Shown piece by piece: positions 1 to 8,742 of a DNA stretch of 64,000 bases (position 1 is the stretch's first letter; every line of letters starts with the position of its first letter). This DNA comes from an archaeon HR01 (GTDB lineage Archaea; Thermoproteota; Nitrososphaeria_A; Caldarchaeales; Caldarchaeaceae): assembly GCA_002898355.1 (NCBI GenBank), contig BEHD01000008.1, positions 1 through 64,000 of the forward strand. The letters run 5' to 3'. Both the position numbers and the translations under genes were made by a program. The notes beneath the pieces are model-generated. The model worked only from the letters and a program-made list of their open reading frames with translations. It ran no database searches and was not told the origin of the DNA.

Positions 1-237
1 TCTAGCATCATTTTGGCCACCAGCTTCCCGGAACTCCTCTCTCCTCTGGGTAACGTTTTTGCCCTCGCTGTAACTGGCGTCAGAGAAGATCAGGTTGAAG
101 GGGTTCTCAACAGAATTGATTAGGCCCCTTACATCCAGAAGTGTCTTCTCCAACGGGTCTTTGAGCTTTTTAAACTCCTCCTCCAACTGCTTCAACCGTT
201 TATCCAAGACACCCGAAGACGAGGATGATTCCTCCAC
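1..237 (-). CDS. Partial archaellum accessory protein (ArlC/D/E-like), N-terminal part only
   Basis: The frame is open on the minus strand from a GTG at 237 to the window edge (79 codons, no stop); it is not in the ORF track. A GGTGA ribosome site precedes the GTG, and the upstream ATG at 252 hits a TGA after two codons. The peptide starts with a Ser-rich tail, then a charged helix (LDKRLKQLEEEFKKLKD) and ends a segment with 'NSVENPFN'. Archaellum accessory proteins of the FlaC/D/E group have a coiled coil followed by a conserved NPF, which this resembles. It is divergent from an archaellin gene, which supports the call. The family assignment is inferred from a short fragment. Confidence 0.5.
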   Translation of the reverse strand, partial: MEESSSSSGVLDKRLKQLEEEFKKLKDPLEKTLLDVRGLINSVENPFNLIFSDASYSEGKNVTQRREEFREAGGQNDAR

Positions 238-379
238 CCCCTTTCACCCCATGTCCTATTCGGGGATTGTGTAGAAATAGCATAAATCTCTTACTAGAAT
301 AATTTTGGAATCTTATTCATGTCTGATTTTTGTCTGAAAAAACTTATCTGCAGGAGGTTGAATATAAGCTTGAGGAAAA
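238..379. promoter_or_regulatory. Divergent intergenic region of the archaellum genes
   Basis: This AT-rich spacer separates the leftward accessory gene from the rightward archaellin. On the minus strand, ATTTATGCTA near 279-289 would serve as a TATA box about 25 bp above the GTG leader. On the plus strand, AAACTTAT (340-347) is a possible TATA element for archaellin. The assignments are by eye and tentative. Confidence 0.4.
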
Positions 380-961
380 ATGCGGTGGAACAACAAGGCG
401 GCAAAACAAAGGTCCAAGAAAGCGTTGACAGGCCTGGAGACAGCGATAATACTGATAGCCTTCGTCATCGTGGCCAGCGCCTTCAGCTTCGCCGTCCTAA
501 ACCTCGGCCTCTTCACCACACAGAAGACAGGAGAGGTTATGCAGGCGGGTCTCGAGGAGACCCTGAGCTCAATCGAGACAGCCGGCGCAGTCATAGCCGA
601 GAGCGACGGCACCGACATCACAAAGATCACAATATACATCAAGTCTTCAGTGGGCAAGGGTGAGGTGGATGTCCGGCCCGGTAAAATGGTGATATCCTAT
701 AGGGATAAGGCCGTCTTCCGTGAGAATATCTACGCCACCAACTCCACCACCGGCACCCTTGTGACAGAGATAACAGGTGACGGCGACACCGTTCTCGAAT
801 TCGGAGAGGTTTGGGCCGTAACCATAAACATGACCGGCGTCTCCTCGAACCTAGATCCGAACGACACATTCGCCGTCGAGATCAAGCCTCCGCAGGGCTC
901 TCTTCTGAAAGTTGAGCGGCGTCTACCTCCATCCTTCGACCCCATAATGGACCTGACGTAA
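380..961 (+). CDS. Archaellin (archaeal flagellin)
   Basis: A 193-residue structural subunit of the archaellum filament. The basic N-terminus (MRWNNKAAKQRSKKALTG) followed by LETAIILIAFVIVASAF is the class III signal peptide and hydrophobic assembly helix of archaellins and type IV pilins; the prepilin peptidase FlaK/PibD is expected to cut just after the KALTG segment. The remainder is Thr/Ser/Val-rich beta sequence with N-glycosylation sequons (for example NST, NMT), as expected for an exposed filament protein. A GAGG lies just ahead of the ATG. Only one archaellin copy is visible, next to a truncated accessory gene, so the motor genes are probably off the left edge. Confidence 0.9.
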   Translation: MRWNNKAAKQRSKKALTGLETAIILIAFVIVASAFSFAVLNLGLFTTQKTGEVMQAGLEETLSSIETAGAVIAESDGTDITKITIYIKSSVGKGEVDVRPGKMVISYRDKAVFRENIYATNSTTGTLVTEITGDGDTVLEFGEVWAVTINMTGVSSNLDPNDTFAVEIKPPQGSLLKVERRLPPSFDPIMDLT

Positions 962-970
962 CCGCCTAAA

Positions 971-988
971 CCCCCCTCTCTATTTTTT
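971..988 (+). terminator. T-rich terminator after archaellin
   Basis: A pyrimidine tract ending in six T (CTCTCTATTTTTT) begins ten bases after the archaellin stop. Archaeal RNA polymerase terminates on such T-runs without needing a hairpin; the position is what one would expect for a monocistronic archaellin message. Confidence 0.45.
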
Positions 989-1101
989 GCGAGAAGTCGG
1001 CCGGCCTGGTCATTCGAGAGCTGAGATGATCTACAGCCATATCATCTGGGTTGAGACGGCCTACATAGATAGGGGTGGAAGAACATCAGATGACATGGAT
1101 G

Positions 1102-1176
1102 CGGGCCCGGTGGGACTTGAACCCACGACCACCGACTTAGAAGGCCGGTGCGCTATCCATTCTGCGCTACGGGCCC
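1102..1176 (-). tRNA. tRNA-Arg (anticodon TCT)
   Basis: Read on the minus strand the sequence folds as a full cloverleaf: acceptor GGGCCCG/CGGGCCC, D stem GCGC/GCGC, anticodon stem CCGGC/GTCGG around loop CTTCTAA, and T arm GTGGG-TTCAAGT-CCCAC. The loop gives anticodon TCT, reading AGA/AGG arginine codons, which are heavily used in the genes of this window. The discriminator base is G, no intron is present and CCA is not encoded. The ORF-track entry 987..1190 is an artefact of this gene. Confidence 0.95.
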
Positions 1177-1249
1177 CCAGTAATTCCTGAAGGAACACCT
1201 AATAAATATCCCTTATAGGCGTTATCCTCTATGTGCTTGTAGAGGCCAG

Positions 1250-2305
1250 CTATGAGAGGGGGTAGAAGCATGCGGTAAACTGTCCGTTCCGCAACTCTGT
1301 CAGCGGTGGCGGCTCTTTAAGACATCTCTCGCGGACATAGGGACATCGGGTCGAGAACGGGCAGCCCTGAGGCGGTTTTACGGGGCTAGGTATCTCACCC
1401 TTCAGTATTATCCTTTTTCTTCTGGTGAAGGGGTCTGCGACTGGTATGGCTGAGAGGAGCGCCTCCGTATATGGGTGGGATGGCTTGTCAAAGATTAGGG
1501 CACGCTCACCGAACTCCATCATCTTGCCGAGATACATAATCATGACGCGGTTGGCTATGTAGTCAACCACGTTGAGGTCGTGGGTGATGAACATGTAGGT
1601 CAGCCTCATCTGCCTCTGCAGCTCCTTCAGAAGGTTCAGTATCTGCACCCTCACCGACACATCAACAGCCGAGGTGGGCTCATCCAAGACAACAAAGTCA
1701 GGATTAGTGGATAGGGCCCTAGCTATGGCAACTCTCTGGCGCTGGCCTCCACTCAGCTCATGGGGATATCTATACATGTGCTCCTCACCCATACCAACCC
1801 GGGTCAAAAGCTCTCTAACATGGTGGTCAACATCAAGCTTGAGTTTATGTATCCTAACAGGTTCAGCGATAATATCTTTGACCAGCATACGTGGGTTAAG
1901 ACTGCTGGAAGGGTCTTGGTAGACGATCTGCATCCTACGCCTGATAGATTTGAGTCTATTCCCATCAAACTTGGACAAGTCATAGAGTTCTGCAAGCTTC
2001 TCAGGGAGCCCCCAACCCTCCGACATCCTTCTCCTTATCTCCAGAGGTACGTCAAAGAATATGTTGCCAGAGGTGGGCTCGTAAACTCTTAGGATGGTTT
2101 TTGCCAGTGTTGTTTTGCCGGAGCCCGACTCGCCAACCACAGCCAGTGTCTCACCAGCCCTTATACCGAAAGTGACACCGTCTACAGCTCGCACATATGC
2201 AACAACCCGCCGAAATACCCCACCATACACCGGAAAGTGTTTAACAAGGTTTCTAACATCCAAGAGGACGTTTTCATCCAATAGTGTCTTTAGTATAGAT
2301 GACAT
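1250..2305 (-). CDS. Oligopeptide ABC transporter ATPase, OppF/DppF-like
   Basis: A 351-residue ATPase of a peptide importer. Visible motifs: Walker [11 protein letters not shown]-loop VYQDP, signature LSGGQRQR, Walker B VVLDEPTS and H-loop FITHDL. The C-terminal extension contains the oligopeptide-family element [13 protein letters not shown], which in OppD/DppD relatives can bind a 4Fe-4S cluster. It is the last gene of the five-gene operon; its start overlaps the end of the partner ATPase by 16 bp, indicating translational coupling. The two ATPases should form a heterodimer under the DppB/DppC pore. Confidence 0.92.
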   Translation of the reverse strand: MSSILKTLLDENVLLDVRNLVKHFPVYGGVFRRVVAYVRAVDGVTFGIRAGETLAVVGESGSGKTTLAKTILRVYEPTSGNIFFDVPLEIRRRMSEGWGLPEKLAELYDLSKFDGNRLKSIRRRMQIVYQDPSSSLNPRMLVKDIIAEPVRIHKLKLDVDHHVRELLTRVGMGEEHMYRYPHELSGGQRQRVAIARALSTNPDFVVLDEPTSAVDVSVRVQILNLLKELQRQMRLTYMFITHDLNVVDYIANRVMIMYLGKMMEFGERALIFDKPSHPYTEALLSAIPVADPFTRRKRIILKGEIPSPVKPPQGCPFSTRCPYVRERCLKEPPPLTELRNGQFTACFYPLS

Positions 2306-3426
2306 GCGACCAGCCTCCCCTCTCCGACATGTACTAGCTGAGGCTGAACCTGTCTACACTTGTCAAAAGCATAGGGACATCGTGGGTGGAATCGGCAACC
2401 CGCCGGCGGGTTGATCAGGTTTGGGATGCTGCCCTCGATAGGTGTAAGTTCCCTAACGCCTATCTTGGGTATGGCCTTTAAAAGGGCTTGGGTGTAAGGA
2501 TGTAGAGGCTTGGTGAAGATCCCCAATACATCAGCTACTTCAACCACTGAGCCCGCATACATTACCGCAACCCTCTCGGCCATCTCAGCTATTAGGCCGA
2601 AATCGTGAGTGATGAAGAGGAGCGTGGCATTATACCTCTCCTTCAGCGTCCTCATCAGCTCTAGGATCTGCGCCTCTATTGTTACGTCTAGAGAGGTTGT
2701 AGGCTCGTCGGCTATGAGAATTGTCGGCCTACATGCAAGCGCCATAGCTATAACTGCCCTCTGCTTCATGCCCCCGCTCAACTGGTGGGGATAGGAGGAT
2801 GCTACCCTCTCCGGGTCAGGTATCTCCATTTGACGGAGAATTTCCACCACCATATTTCTCACAATCCTCCTAACTCGCCGTCTGTAAGACCTGAGTAGAG
2901 GCAATTTCCCCAAGAGGTTTGCGAGACGGTCTCTCCGGTTCTTAAGAAATCTTCTTAGAATAAGTCTTTCGATTCCAAGTATTATGGAGCTTGGTTTTTC
3001 GGCGATCTCTTCCTCAACCTCCTTTAGCGCTTGCCCATATATATCTGCGAACATATGCGTCAGATATGCCTCACCTATCTGGTCTTCTATCGTGTAGACT
3101 GGGTTGAGGGCCTGGCTTGGTTCCTGGAATATCATGGCAACAACCCTTCCCCTCAGCCTCTGTAATGTATTTTCGTCGGCGCGTGTCACCTCGATGAAGC
3201 CTCCATCCATAAACACCCTGATATTTCCCCCCTCGATCTTCCCTGGCGGGATAACAATACCCATCAACGCCAGGGCGGTCACCGACTTGCCTGAGCCAGT
3301 CTCACCAACTATTCCAAGGGTTTCACCTGGCTTTATTACTAGACGTACCTTTTCAAGGGCTTTTACCACACCTTCATATGTGTAGTATCTAAGGGTCAGG
3401 TCCTCTATCTCAGCGAGCTTATCCAT
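2290..3426 (-). CDS. Oligopeptide ABC transporter ATPase, OppD/DppD-like, with a helical-domain insertion
   Basis: A 378-residue ATPase with Walker [10 protein letters not shown]-loop IFQEP, signature LSGGMKQR, Walker [14 protein letters not shown]-loop FITHDF and the C-terminal Cys element [17 protein letters not shown]. Between the Q-loop and the signature there is a basic stretch of roughly 60 residues (rich in R/L, e.g. [14 protein letters not shown]) that bacterial OppD proteins as I know them do not have; the rest has the usual length. It sits 4 bp after the DppC-like permease and overlaps the next ATPase, so it is part of the operon. Confidence 0.92.
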   Translation of the reverse strand: MDKLAEIEDLTLRYYTYEGVVKALEKVRLVIKPGETLGIVGETGSGKSVTALALMGIVIPPGKIEGGNIRVFMDGGFIEVTRADENTLQRLRGRVVAMIFQEPSQALNPVYTIEDQIGEAYLTHMFADIYGQALKEVEEEIAEKPSSIILGIERLILRRFLKNRRDRLANLLGKLPLLRSYRRRVRRIVRNMVVEILRQMEIPDPERVASSYPHQLSGGMKQRAVIAMALACRPTILIADEPTTSLDVTIEAQILELMRTLKERYNATLLFITHDFGLIAEMAERVAVMYAGSVVEVADVLGIFTKPLHPYTQALLKAIPKIGVRELTPIEGSIPNLINPPAGCRFHPRCPYAFDKCRQVQPQLVHVGEGRLVACHLY

Positions 3427-3430
3427 ACAT

Positions 3431-4357
3431 CTACCGCCTCCTTATCTTGGGATCGAGGATATCCCTAAAGGCATCGCCTAGGAGGTTCCATCCCAGAACG
3501 AATAGGAGTATGAATGCTCCGGGTATTGCCCATGTGTACCAGTATTTTAGTGGGTCGTGGGGAGGGCCCACCACCCAGTTTCTCGCCAGATTTATCAGCT
3601 GTCCCCAGTCCGCATAACCTAAAGGCACGCCTATACCCAGAAAACTTAAAGCGGCTGCCAGCAATACTATGGAGCCTATGTCAAGTGTGGCTACTATGAA
3701 TAGAGGATATATTGCGTTGGGGAGTATGTGGCGTGTTATTATCCAGTAGTCTGAGCCACCTAGGGTCTTTGACGCTTCAACATATGTTTCCTGCTTAACT
3801 TGAAGTATGTCTCCCCGGAGTATCCGGGCATAGGTAGGCCAGCTCACCAAGGTTATTGCCAGCATCACGCTCTCCATACTTCTTCCCAGGGCTACTGCAA
3901 AAGCTACTGCGAGAATTAGTCCCGGGAAGGCGAAGACTATATCAGTTATACGCATGATTATGTTGTCTATTCTCCCTCCGTAATAGCCTGATATGCTGCC
4001 GGCCGAAATACCCAAGAGAAGGGAGGCGCCAACCACAACAATACCTATTACAAAAGCGGTCCTAGACCCCCATATCACCCCATAGTATATGTCGTACTGT
4101 CCCTCGGTTGTTCCAAATATGTGCTCCCTAGATGGAGGTCTTGGCTCTGAAGAGAACCCATCCCTAGGTATGTTGAATGGTCTACTGGGGTCTGCTGGGG
4201 GTGCGAGGACCGGGGCGAGCACCGCTATTATTGCGAATGCTGCTATTATTGTGATGCCTGCTAATGAGAGGGGTGATGAACGCAGCCTCTTAACAGTGAA
4301 CCTTATCTCCCTAAGCCTTGGCTCAAATTTTCTGGAGCTAAGGTAAGGCATTACCAT
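3431..4357 (-). CDS. Peptide ABC transporter permease, DppC/OppC-like
   Basis: A 308-residue inner-membrane permease. The N-terminus has the OppC_N pattern (basic tail, then a TM helix LAGITIIAAFAIIAVLAPVL). The EAA loop that docks on the ATPase is visible as YVEASKTLGGSDYWIITRHI, and the C-terminus ends in FILLFVLGWNLLGDAFRDILDPKIRRR, typical of the family. It lies 1 bp after the DppB-like gene and 4 bp before the OppD-like ATPase. Confidence 0.92.
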   Translation of the reverse strand: MVMPYLSSRKFEPRLREIRFTVKRLRSSPLSLAGITIIAAFAIIAVLAPVLAPPADPSRPFNIPRDGFSSEPRPPSREHIFGTTEGQYDIYYGVIWGSRTAFVIGIVVVGASLLLGISAGSISGYYGGRIDNIIMRITDIVFAFPGLILAVAFAVALGRSMESVMLAITLVSWPTYARILRGDILQVKQETYVEASKTLGGSDYWIITRHILPNAIYPLFIVATLDIGSIVLLAAALSFLGIGVPLGYADWGQLINLARNWVVGPPHDPLKYWYTWAIPGAFILLFVLGWNLLGDAFRDILDPKIRRR

Positions 4358-4358
4358 G

Positions 4359-5399
4359 CTATGTCAACCTTATCCTAGGGTCTATGTATGCGTAGAGAAG
4401 ATCTACGACCAGGTTTGTTATCACGAAGAGGACGGCGGCGAAAATAGAAAAGCCAAGGACAGAGGGTATGTCGAGTTGCGAGGCGGCTCTGACAAACCAC
4501 CATCCGACTCCCTTGTAATTGAAAACGGTCTCTGTGATAACCACACCGCTTAACATGCCCGAGACAAGCAACCCCGAGAGGGTTGCCACAGGTATCATCG
4601 CGTTGCGGCCTGCGTGCTTGTCAATCACTGTTTTTAAATCAAGTCCCTTGGCTCTGGCAGCGACCACATACCCCTGGCCGAGGGCCTCCAGCATACTGGA
4701 GCGCATCACCCTCATCAGTAGCGCTACCTGTACCACTACGAGCGTAAGTGTTGGCAGGACCAGATGCCTCAACGCGTCAACAAAGATCCAGAGCTGCCCG
4801 TTCAATAATGCGTCAATCGTGTTAATCCCTGTATATCTGATAAATTTTCCAGACTGGACGTAAATGCTTGCTTCGACACTTAGCCTGTCGGGTGGGAAGA
4901 GCCCGCCGAAATATCCGTAGAAAATAGCGAGCAGCATTATGGCTAGCCAGAATGTTGGCATTGACCAGCCTATTATGGCTAGAGTCCTTGTCGCATGGTC
5001 TATAGCCTTATCCTTGTGAACGGCGGCCTTCTTCCCCAGATATATGCCTAACAGGATGGTTATAGGTGCGGCATAGAGAGTGAGTTCGGCCGTAGCGGGT
5101 AGGAAGGTTACTAGGGCGTCTAGGACAGGCTTGGAGACAACCTTTGACCAGCCAAGGTTTCCCCGGAGAACCTCCGATAGCCATGTAAAGTATTGTATGT
5201 GGATGGGCTGGTCTAACCCGTACTTCCTGATTATACCCTCTACGTTGGCGGCCTCCCTCTCGCTTCTTATGAAGAGCGCCGCCCTCTCGATGGGGTTGAA
5301 AAGTTGAACGACTGAGAAAATAAGTATTGAGACACCGAATAATACAGGGATTACCATCAGTAAACGTCTAATGATGTAGCTTCTTAAGTCGCCGCTCAT
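4359..5399 (-). CDS. Peptide ABC transporter permease, DppB/OppB-like
   Basis: A 346-residue permease. The start MSGDLRSYIIRRLLMVIPVLFG and the following FSVVQL are classic OppB. The EAA-type coupling loop reads VVAARAKGLDLKTVIDKHAG, and the end (DLLYAYIDPRIRLT) is the standard family terminus. It is second in the operon after the binding protein, with a 31 bp spacer, and partners DppC to make the translocation pore. Confidence 0.92.
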   Translation of the reverse strand: MSGDLRSYIIRRLLMVIPVLFGVSILIFSVVQLFNPIERAALFIRSEREAANVEGIIRKYGLDQPIHIQYFTWLSEVLRGNLGWSKVVSKPVLDALVTFLPATAELTLYAAPITILLGIYLGKKAAVHKDKAIDHATRTLAIIGWSMPTFWLAIMLLAIFYGYFGGLFPPDRLSVEASIYVQSGKFIRYTGINTIDALLNGQLWIFVDALRHLVLPTLTLVVVQVALLMRVMRSSMLEALGQGYVVAARAKGLDLKTVIDKHAGRNAMIPVATLSGLLVSGMLSGVVITETVFNYKGVGWWFVRAASQLDIPSVLGFSIFAAVLFVITNLVVDLLYAYIDPRIRLT

Positions 5400-5430
5400 C
5401 TAGTCACTAGAATATAAAAATGAGGGGGCA

Positions 5431-7380
5431 TTAATAACCCTTCCAGATAGTGTAGAAGTAGGTTCCCGGATATATCGGGTTGTAATGCCAGCCCTGCACC
5501 CAATCCCTCTCATAGTGGCGGCCACTTGGCTGGTCTATTGGGATGCTTATTGCCTCCTCATAATAGATACTGTCTAGCTGCCTATAGATTCTCTGCCTCT
5601 CAGCGGGGTCGGTAGACTTGGCGGCGGTTTCTATCAGCTCATCAACTTGCGGGTTCGAGTATCCCTGCCACTGGGCGAATGTCCCTGAGCTGTGGAAGAA
5701 GGGCTGGTAAAAGTTGTGGGGGTCTGGGTAGTCGGCCAGCCATCCGATGAAGAATATGGGTAGCTTCCGCTGTATCATGCTTCTCAGAAATACCGGCCAG
5801 TCCACGTTTCTTACCTCGATTTTGAATTTGGGGTTTATACTCTCTACATTCTTCTTTATTATCTCGGCGGCTGTCTGCCTGGCCACGTTGCCAGTGTTGT
5901 AGAGTAGTACGAGCTGGAAGCCCTTCTCCCATACCTGTCCATTCCAAGCCTTCTGGAAGTGTTCCCTTGCAAGGTCGAGGTTAAAGGTGTAACATTTGGC
6001 TTGCGGGTCGAAGAACGCCAACCCCTGAACTATGGGGCTGCAGGGCCTTATTGCCTCTCCGAGCCATGCATCCTTTATATACGTCTCATAGTCGAAGGCA
6101 TAGGCGAAGGCCTTACGCAGGTCCGGGTCCTCGAAAAAGTTCGGTGGGATACCGTTGCCGTCCAGCTGTCCACTCCCAATATACTCGCTATCGGTGCTTA
6201 TGTCAAGTGTGAAGAAGAAGGCATCAACCGACAGGGATGGTAGGTCTTTGACGAACCGGATACCTGTAGGACATGTACTTGTCAAACCTTCACAGGCTGT
6301 CCCCTCGAGTTCCGGAACGAACTGTCTTGGAACAACTACCATGTCCGCATCTCCGCTTAGCAACATGAACTTCCTCGTTGTCCACTCATCCACCACCTTC
6401 ACGATTACCCTCTCCAGCTTGGCTGGCGGCCTCCAATAGTTGTCATTGCGTACGAGCACATACTGCACTCCAGGCTCCCACGACTCCAGCTTGAATGGGC
6501 CTGTACCGCACATCTTATTCTGTAGAGGCGGTGTCTCAGGGTTGTTGTACTGCTGCCATGTCTCCGCCGTACCTGGCCAGTCTCCCTGTTCTATAGCCCA
6601 TTCCTTGGAGACTATCGACCCCCAAGACTGGGCGATTATCTGTAGGAATGCGGTGGGTGGAAACTCGTGAGCTAAGTGAAAGACAACCCATTGCCCGTCG
6701 ACCTCGACAGCTTTATCAATATCATCAAAGCTTACTGCTATATTTCCTTCGTCATCACGTGTAGATGATACACCCAGCAGAGGCTCTAGCAGGAGCCAGA
6801 CTGGGCCGCCATCCCTATCCTGCACCATCGCCCTCTCAAAAGAGTATTCCACATCCTCGGGTGTGAGCGTGTCTCCACAGTGGAATACCACGTTCTCCCT
6901 TATCTTGAACCGGACTGTTCTAGGGTCATCCCACACCCATTCGGTGGCCAGCCTCGGCTCAAACTCACCAGTCAATCCTCTCTTCTCAGCTGGGAGGCTG
7001 GGGTCTATCTTGAAGAAGATTAACGGCTCGTATACGTTGAATATCGCCTCGGCGCTTGCTGTATCATAGGCCCATGCGGGGTCTAGGGACTCGACGTCAC
7101 CAATGGTTGCGATGACAAGGGTGTTCGGGTTCTTGACCTGAGGGCCGGGTGTTGTTACAACAGTTTGAACCATTGTAGTTATCTGCGGTGTTGTCACAGT
7201 CTGAACAATCGTTGTAGGTATCTGGCTTATGGTTGTTACTATGGTTTGGGTCTGGACTATTGTTGGACTGGGTGCCTGCTGAGAAAAGCTGAACAAGGCA
7301 TAGGAAAATCCGGCTATCACCAAAACCAGGACTATGGCTAAGGCGAGTGTTACCCGCCCTATCCCACGCCTCTTGGACAT
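5431..7380 (-). CDS. Peptide ABC transporter substrate-binding protein (SBP family 5)
   Basis: A 649-residue extracytoplasmic receptor. Residues about 10-31 form one hydrophobic helix with no lipobox Cys, so it is probably held by an N-terminal membrane anchor. A Thr/Val/Gln-rich linker (about 36-80, e.g. TIVQTVTTPQITTMVQTV) tethers the binding lobe, a common archaeal arrangement. From about residue 85 the SBP_bac_5 fold is evident (IATIGDVESLDPAWAYDTAS, then DDPRTVRFKIRENVVFHCGD). It is the first gene of the operon SBP-B-C-D-F. Ligand cannot be read from sequence; peptides are the usual substrate, but sugars are also carried by archaeal members. Confidence 0.92.
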   Translation of the reverse strand: MSKRRGIGRVTLALAIVLVLVIAGFSYALFSFSQQAPSPTIVQTQTIVTTISQIPTTIVQTVTTPQITTMVQTVVTTPGPQVKNPNTLVIATIGDVESLDPAWAYDTASAEAIFNVYEPLIFFKIDPSLPAEKRGLTGEFEPRLATEWVWDDPRTVRFKIRENVVFHCGDTLTPEDVEYSFERAMVQDRDGGPVWLLLEPLLGVSSTRDDEGNIAVSFDDIDKAVEVDGQWVVFHLAHEFPPTAFLQIIAQSWGSIVSKEWAIEQGDWPGTAETWQQYNNPETPPLQNKMCGTGPFKLESWEPGVQYVLVRNDNYWRPPAKLERVIVKVVDEWTTRKFMLLSGDADMVVVPRQFVPELEGTACEGLTSTCPTGIRFVKDLPSLSVDAFFFTLDISTDSEYIGSGQLDGNGIPPNFFEDPDLRKAFAYAFDYETYIKDAWLGEAIRPCSPIVQGLAFFDPQAKCYTFNLDLAREHFQKAWNGQVWEKGFQLVLLYNTGNVARQTAAEIIKKNVESINPKFKIEVRNVDWPVFLRSMIQRKLPIFFIGWLADYPDPHNFYQPFFHSSGTFAQWQGYSNPQVDELIETAAKSTDPAERQRIYRQLDSIYYEEAISIPIDQPSGRHYERDWVQGWHYNPIYPGTYFYTIWKGY

Positions 7381-7400
7381 ACCTGTATTTTTGTCTCTTA

Positions 7401-7410
7401 ATATATAAAT
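7401..7410 (-). promoter_or_regulatory. TATA box of the peptide-transporter operon
   Basis: Minus-strand ATTTATATAT is centred about 25 bp above the ATG at 7380, which implies transcription starts at or next to the start codon (a leaderless message). Confidence 0.6.
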
Positions 7411-7502
7411 CTTCTAAGGAGCCATGGGGGACAGAAGCTTATACGGATTTGCGGACTCGTGCGCCTTCATAGCGAGCTATTTTGTGGGATGTGTCTGGCT
7501 TG

Positions 7503-7853
7503 TTAGAATGTGGCTATGCTGAGCCCCTCTGCCACTGCTTCGGCGAGGACCGCCGCTGTGTCGTCGGCTATGACTAGGTTTTTGTCGATCTTTTCCTCAA
7601 GCCCGTAGGCCCTCAGATTTCCGGCGCAGGCCGACGCTCTAACCCCATACTGTTTATAGGCTTGGAGAAACTCCTCCACCTGCCCATAGTTCTCGCCTTC
7701 CCTATCCAGTAGGAGGACGCCTGGGCCGACGAAAAATACCCTGACATCTTCGATCAGCCTCCCCCTCTTCAGGTTTCTGGCCGCTCTCAACCCCTGCCTC
7801 GCCTTCTCAAACTCGTTAGGCCCTGAGACGATTACGACCAATATACCCGCCAA
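7503..7853 (-). CDS. DsrE/DsrF-like family protein
   Basis: A 116-residue protein with the small alpha/beta DsrE fold pattern: ILVVIVSGPNEFEKARQGLRAA at the start, DVRVFFVGPGVLLL in the middle, one Cys in a turn (VRASACAGN) and NLVIADDTAAVLAEAVAEG near the end. DsrE-family members take part in sulfur-relay or persulfide transfer in some organisms, using such a Cys; whether this one does is inference. It follows the EamA gene by 3 bp and is the last gene of a LeuRS-EamA-DsrE unit, which gives no clear functional link. Confidence 0.65.
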   Translation of the reverse strand: MAGILVVIVSGPNEFEKARQGLRAARNLKRGRLIEDVRVFFVGPGVLLLDREGENYGQVEEFLQAYKQYGVRASACAGNLRAYGLEEKIDKNLVIADDTAAVLAEAVAEGLSIATF

Positions 7854-7856
7854 CCC

Positions 7857-8738
7857 CTATCGCCCCACACCCAGCTGAGCCATCCTAACACCCAACAATG
7901 TCACCGCCACACCGGCCACCATAGTCAGGGACAGGGGCTCTCCGAGAACAGCTATTGAGAGGGCTGCGGCTGTTACCGGGCTTATGAAGAAGAAGGCACC
8001 AGCCCTAACAGCGTCCACTCTTTTGAGGGCTAGATAGAATAACAGGTTTCCCAGGGTGACCGCTACACCCCAGTAGCCGACCAGTAACAGGTCTAGGGGC
8101 CCTGAGCCTGAGATGGCTTGGAAGCCAGAGCCCACATACGTGGCAAGGCCTACAATGCCTAGTCCCTGAACCGTTCCCACCATTGTAACGGCGAAGACAT
8201 CCTGACTCTTCATCAGATGGCGGCCGGAGACTGCGTAGACAGCCGCAGATGCAGCGGCTGAGAAGGATAGGAGAGGCCCAAGCCATGAGCTGAAATAGAG
8301 CCTGTAATCGCCCAGCAGTATGGCAAGCCCGGTAAATGAGACACAGACACCCGCATACCCCACCCATCTAAGCCTCTCACCTAGGAAGAGCCGGGAAAAT
8401 ACGGCGATCAGTATGGGTGAAGACCCTACAATCACCGCGTTGAGGGATGCGGGAATAAAACCCAGGGCCGTATATGATAGAATGGGGTAGAGACCGTACT
8501 GGAGGCATCCGGCGAGGGATGCGAGAAGGAGACCTTGGCGACCCATTCTCCTGAATCTATCCAGCCCCCTCCCGAGGATGACTGCCGGAAGTAATATTGT
8601 GAGGCCTATTAGGGTGCTGAGGAAGGCGATGTGGAGTGATGTCATCACCGCGCCATCGTGGCCCAGAACATATCTTATGACGGGGTGGCCCGAGCCCCAG
8701 AGGATACCGGCCGTGATGAGATAGCTGTATTCCTTCAA
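7857..8738 (-). CDS. EamA/DMT-family transporter
   Basis: A 293-residue integral membrane protein with about ten hydrophobic helices arranged as two EamA repeats. The first repeat begins YLITAGILWGSGHPVIRYVL and includes LGFIPASLNAVIVGSSPILIA and RLFLGERLRW; the second ends FFFISPVTAAALSIAVLGEPL. The Glu near the end of each repeat's fourth helix (GERL, GEPL) is characteristic of the family. These proteins export metabolites or amino acids; the substrate is not predictable. It starts 4 bp after the LeuRS stop. Confidence 0.88.
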   Translation of the reverse strand: MKEYSYLITAGILWGSGHPVIRYVLGHDGAVMTSLHIAFLSTLIGLTILLPAVILGRGLDRFRRMGRQGLLLASLAGCLQYGLYPILSYTALGFIPASLNAVIVGSSPILIAVFSRLFLGERLRWVGYAGVCVSFTGLAILLGDYRLYFSSWLGPLLSFSAAASAAVYAVSGRHLMKSQDVFAVTMVGTVQGLGIVGLATYVGSGFQAISGSGPLDLLLVGYWGVAVTLGNLLFYLALKRVDAVRAGAFFFISPVTAAALSIAVLGEPLSLTMVAGVAVTLLGVRMAQLGVGR

Positions 8739-8742
8739 AAGT

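Noticed and set aside
987-1190. 67-residue ORF ending in GPVGLEPTTTDLEGRC
   Set aside because: It is the familiar false translation of a tRNA gene on the opposite strand (tRNA-Arg, 1102-1176).
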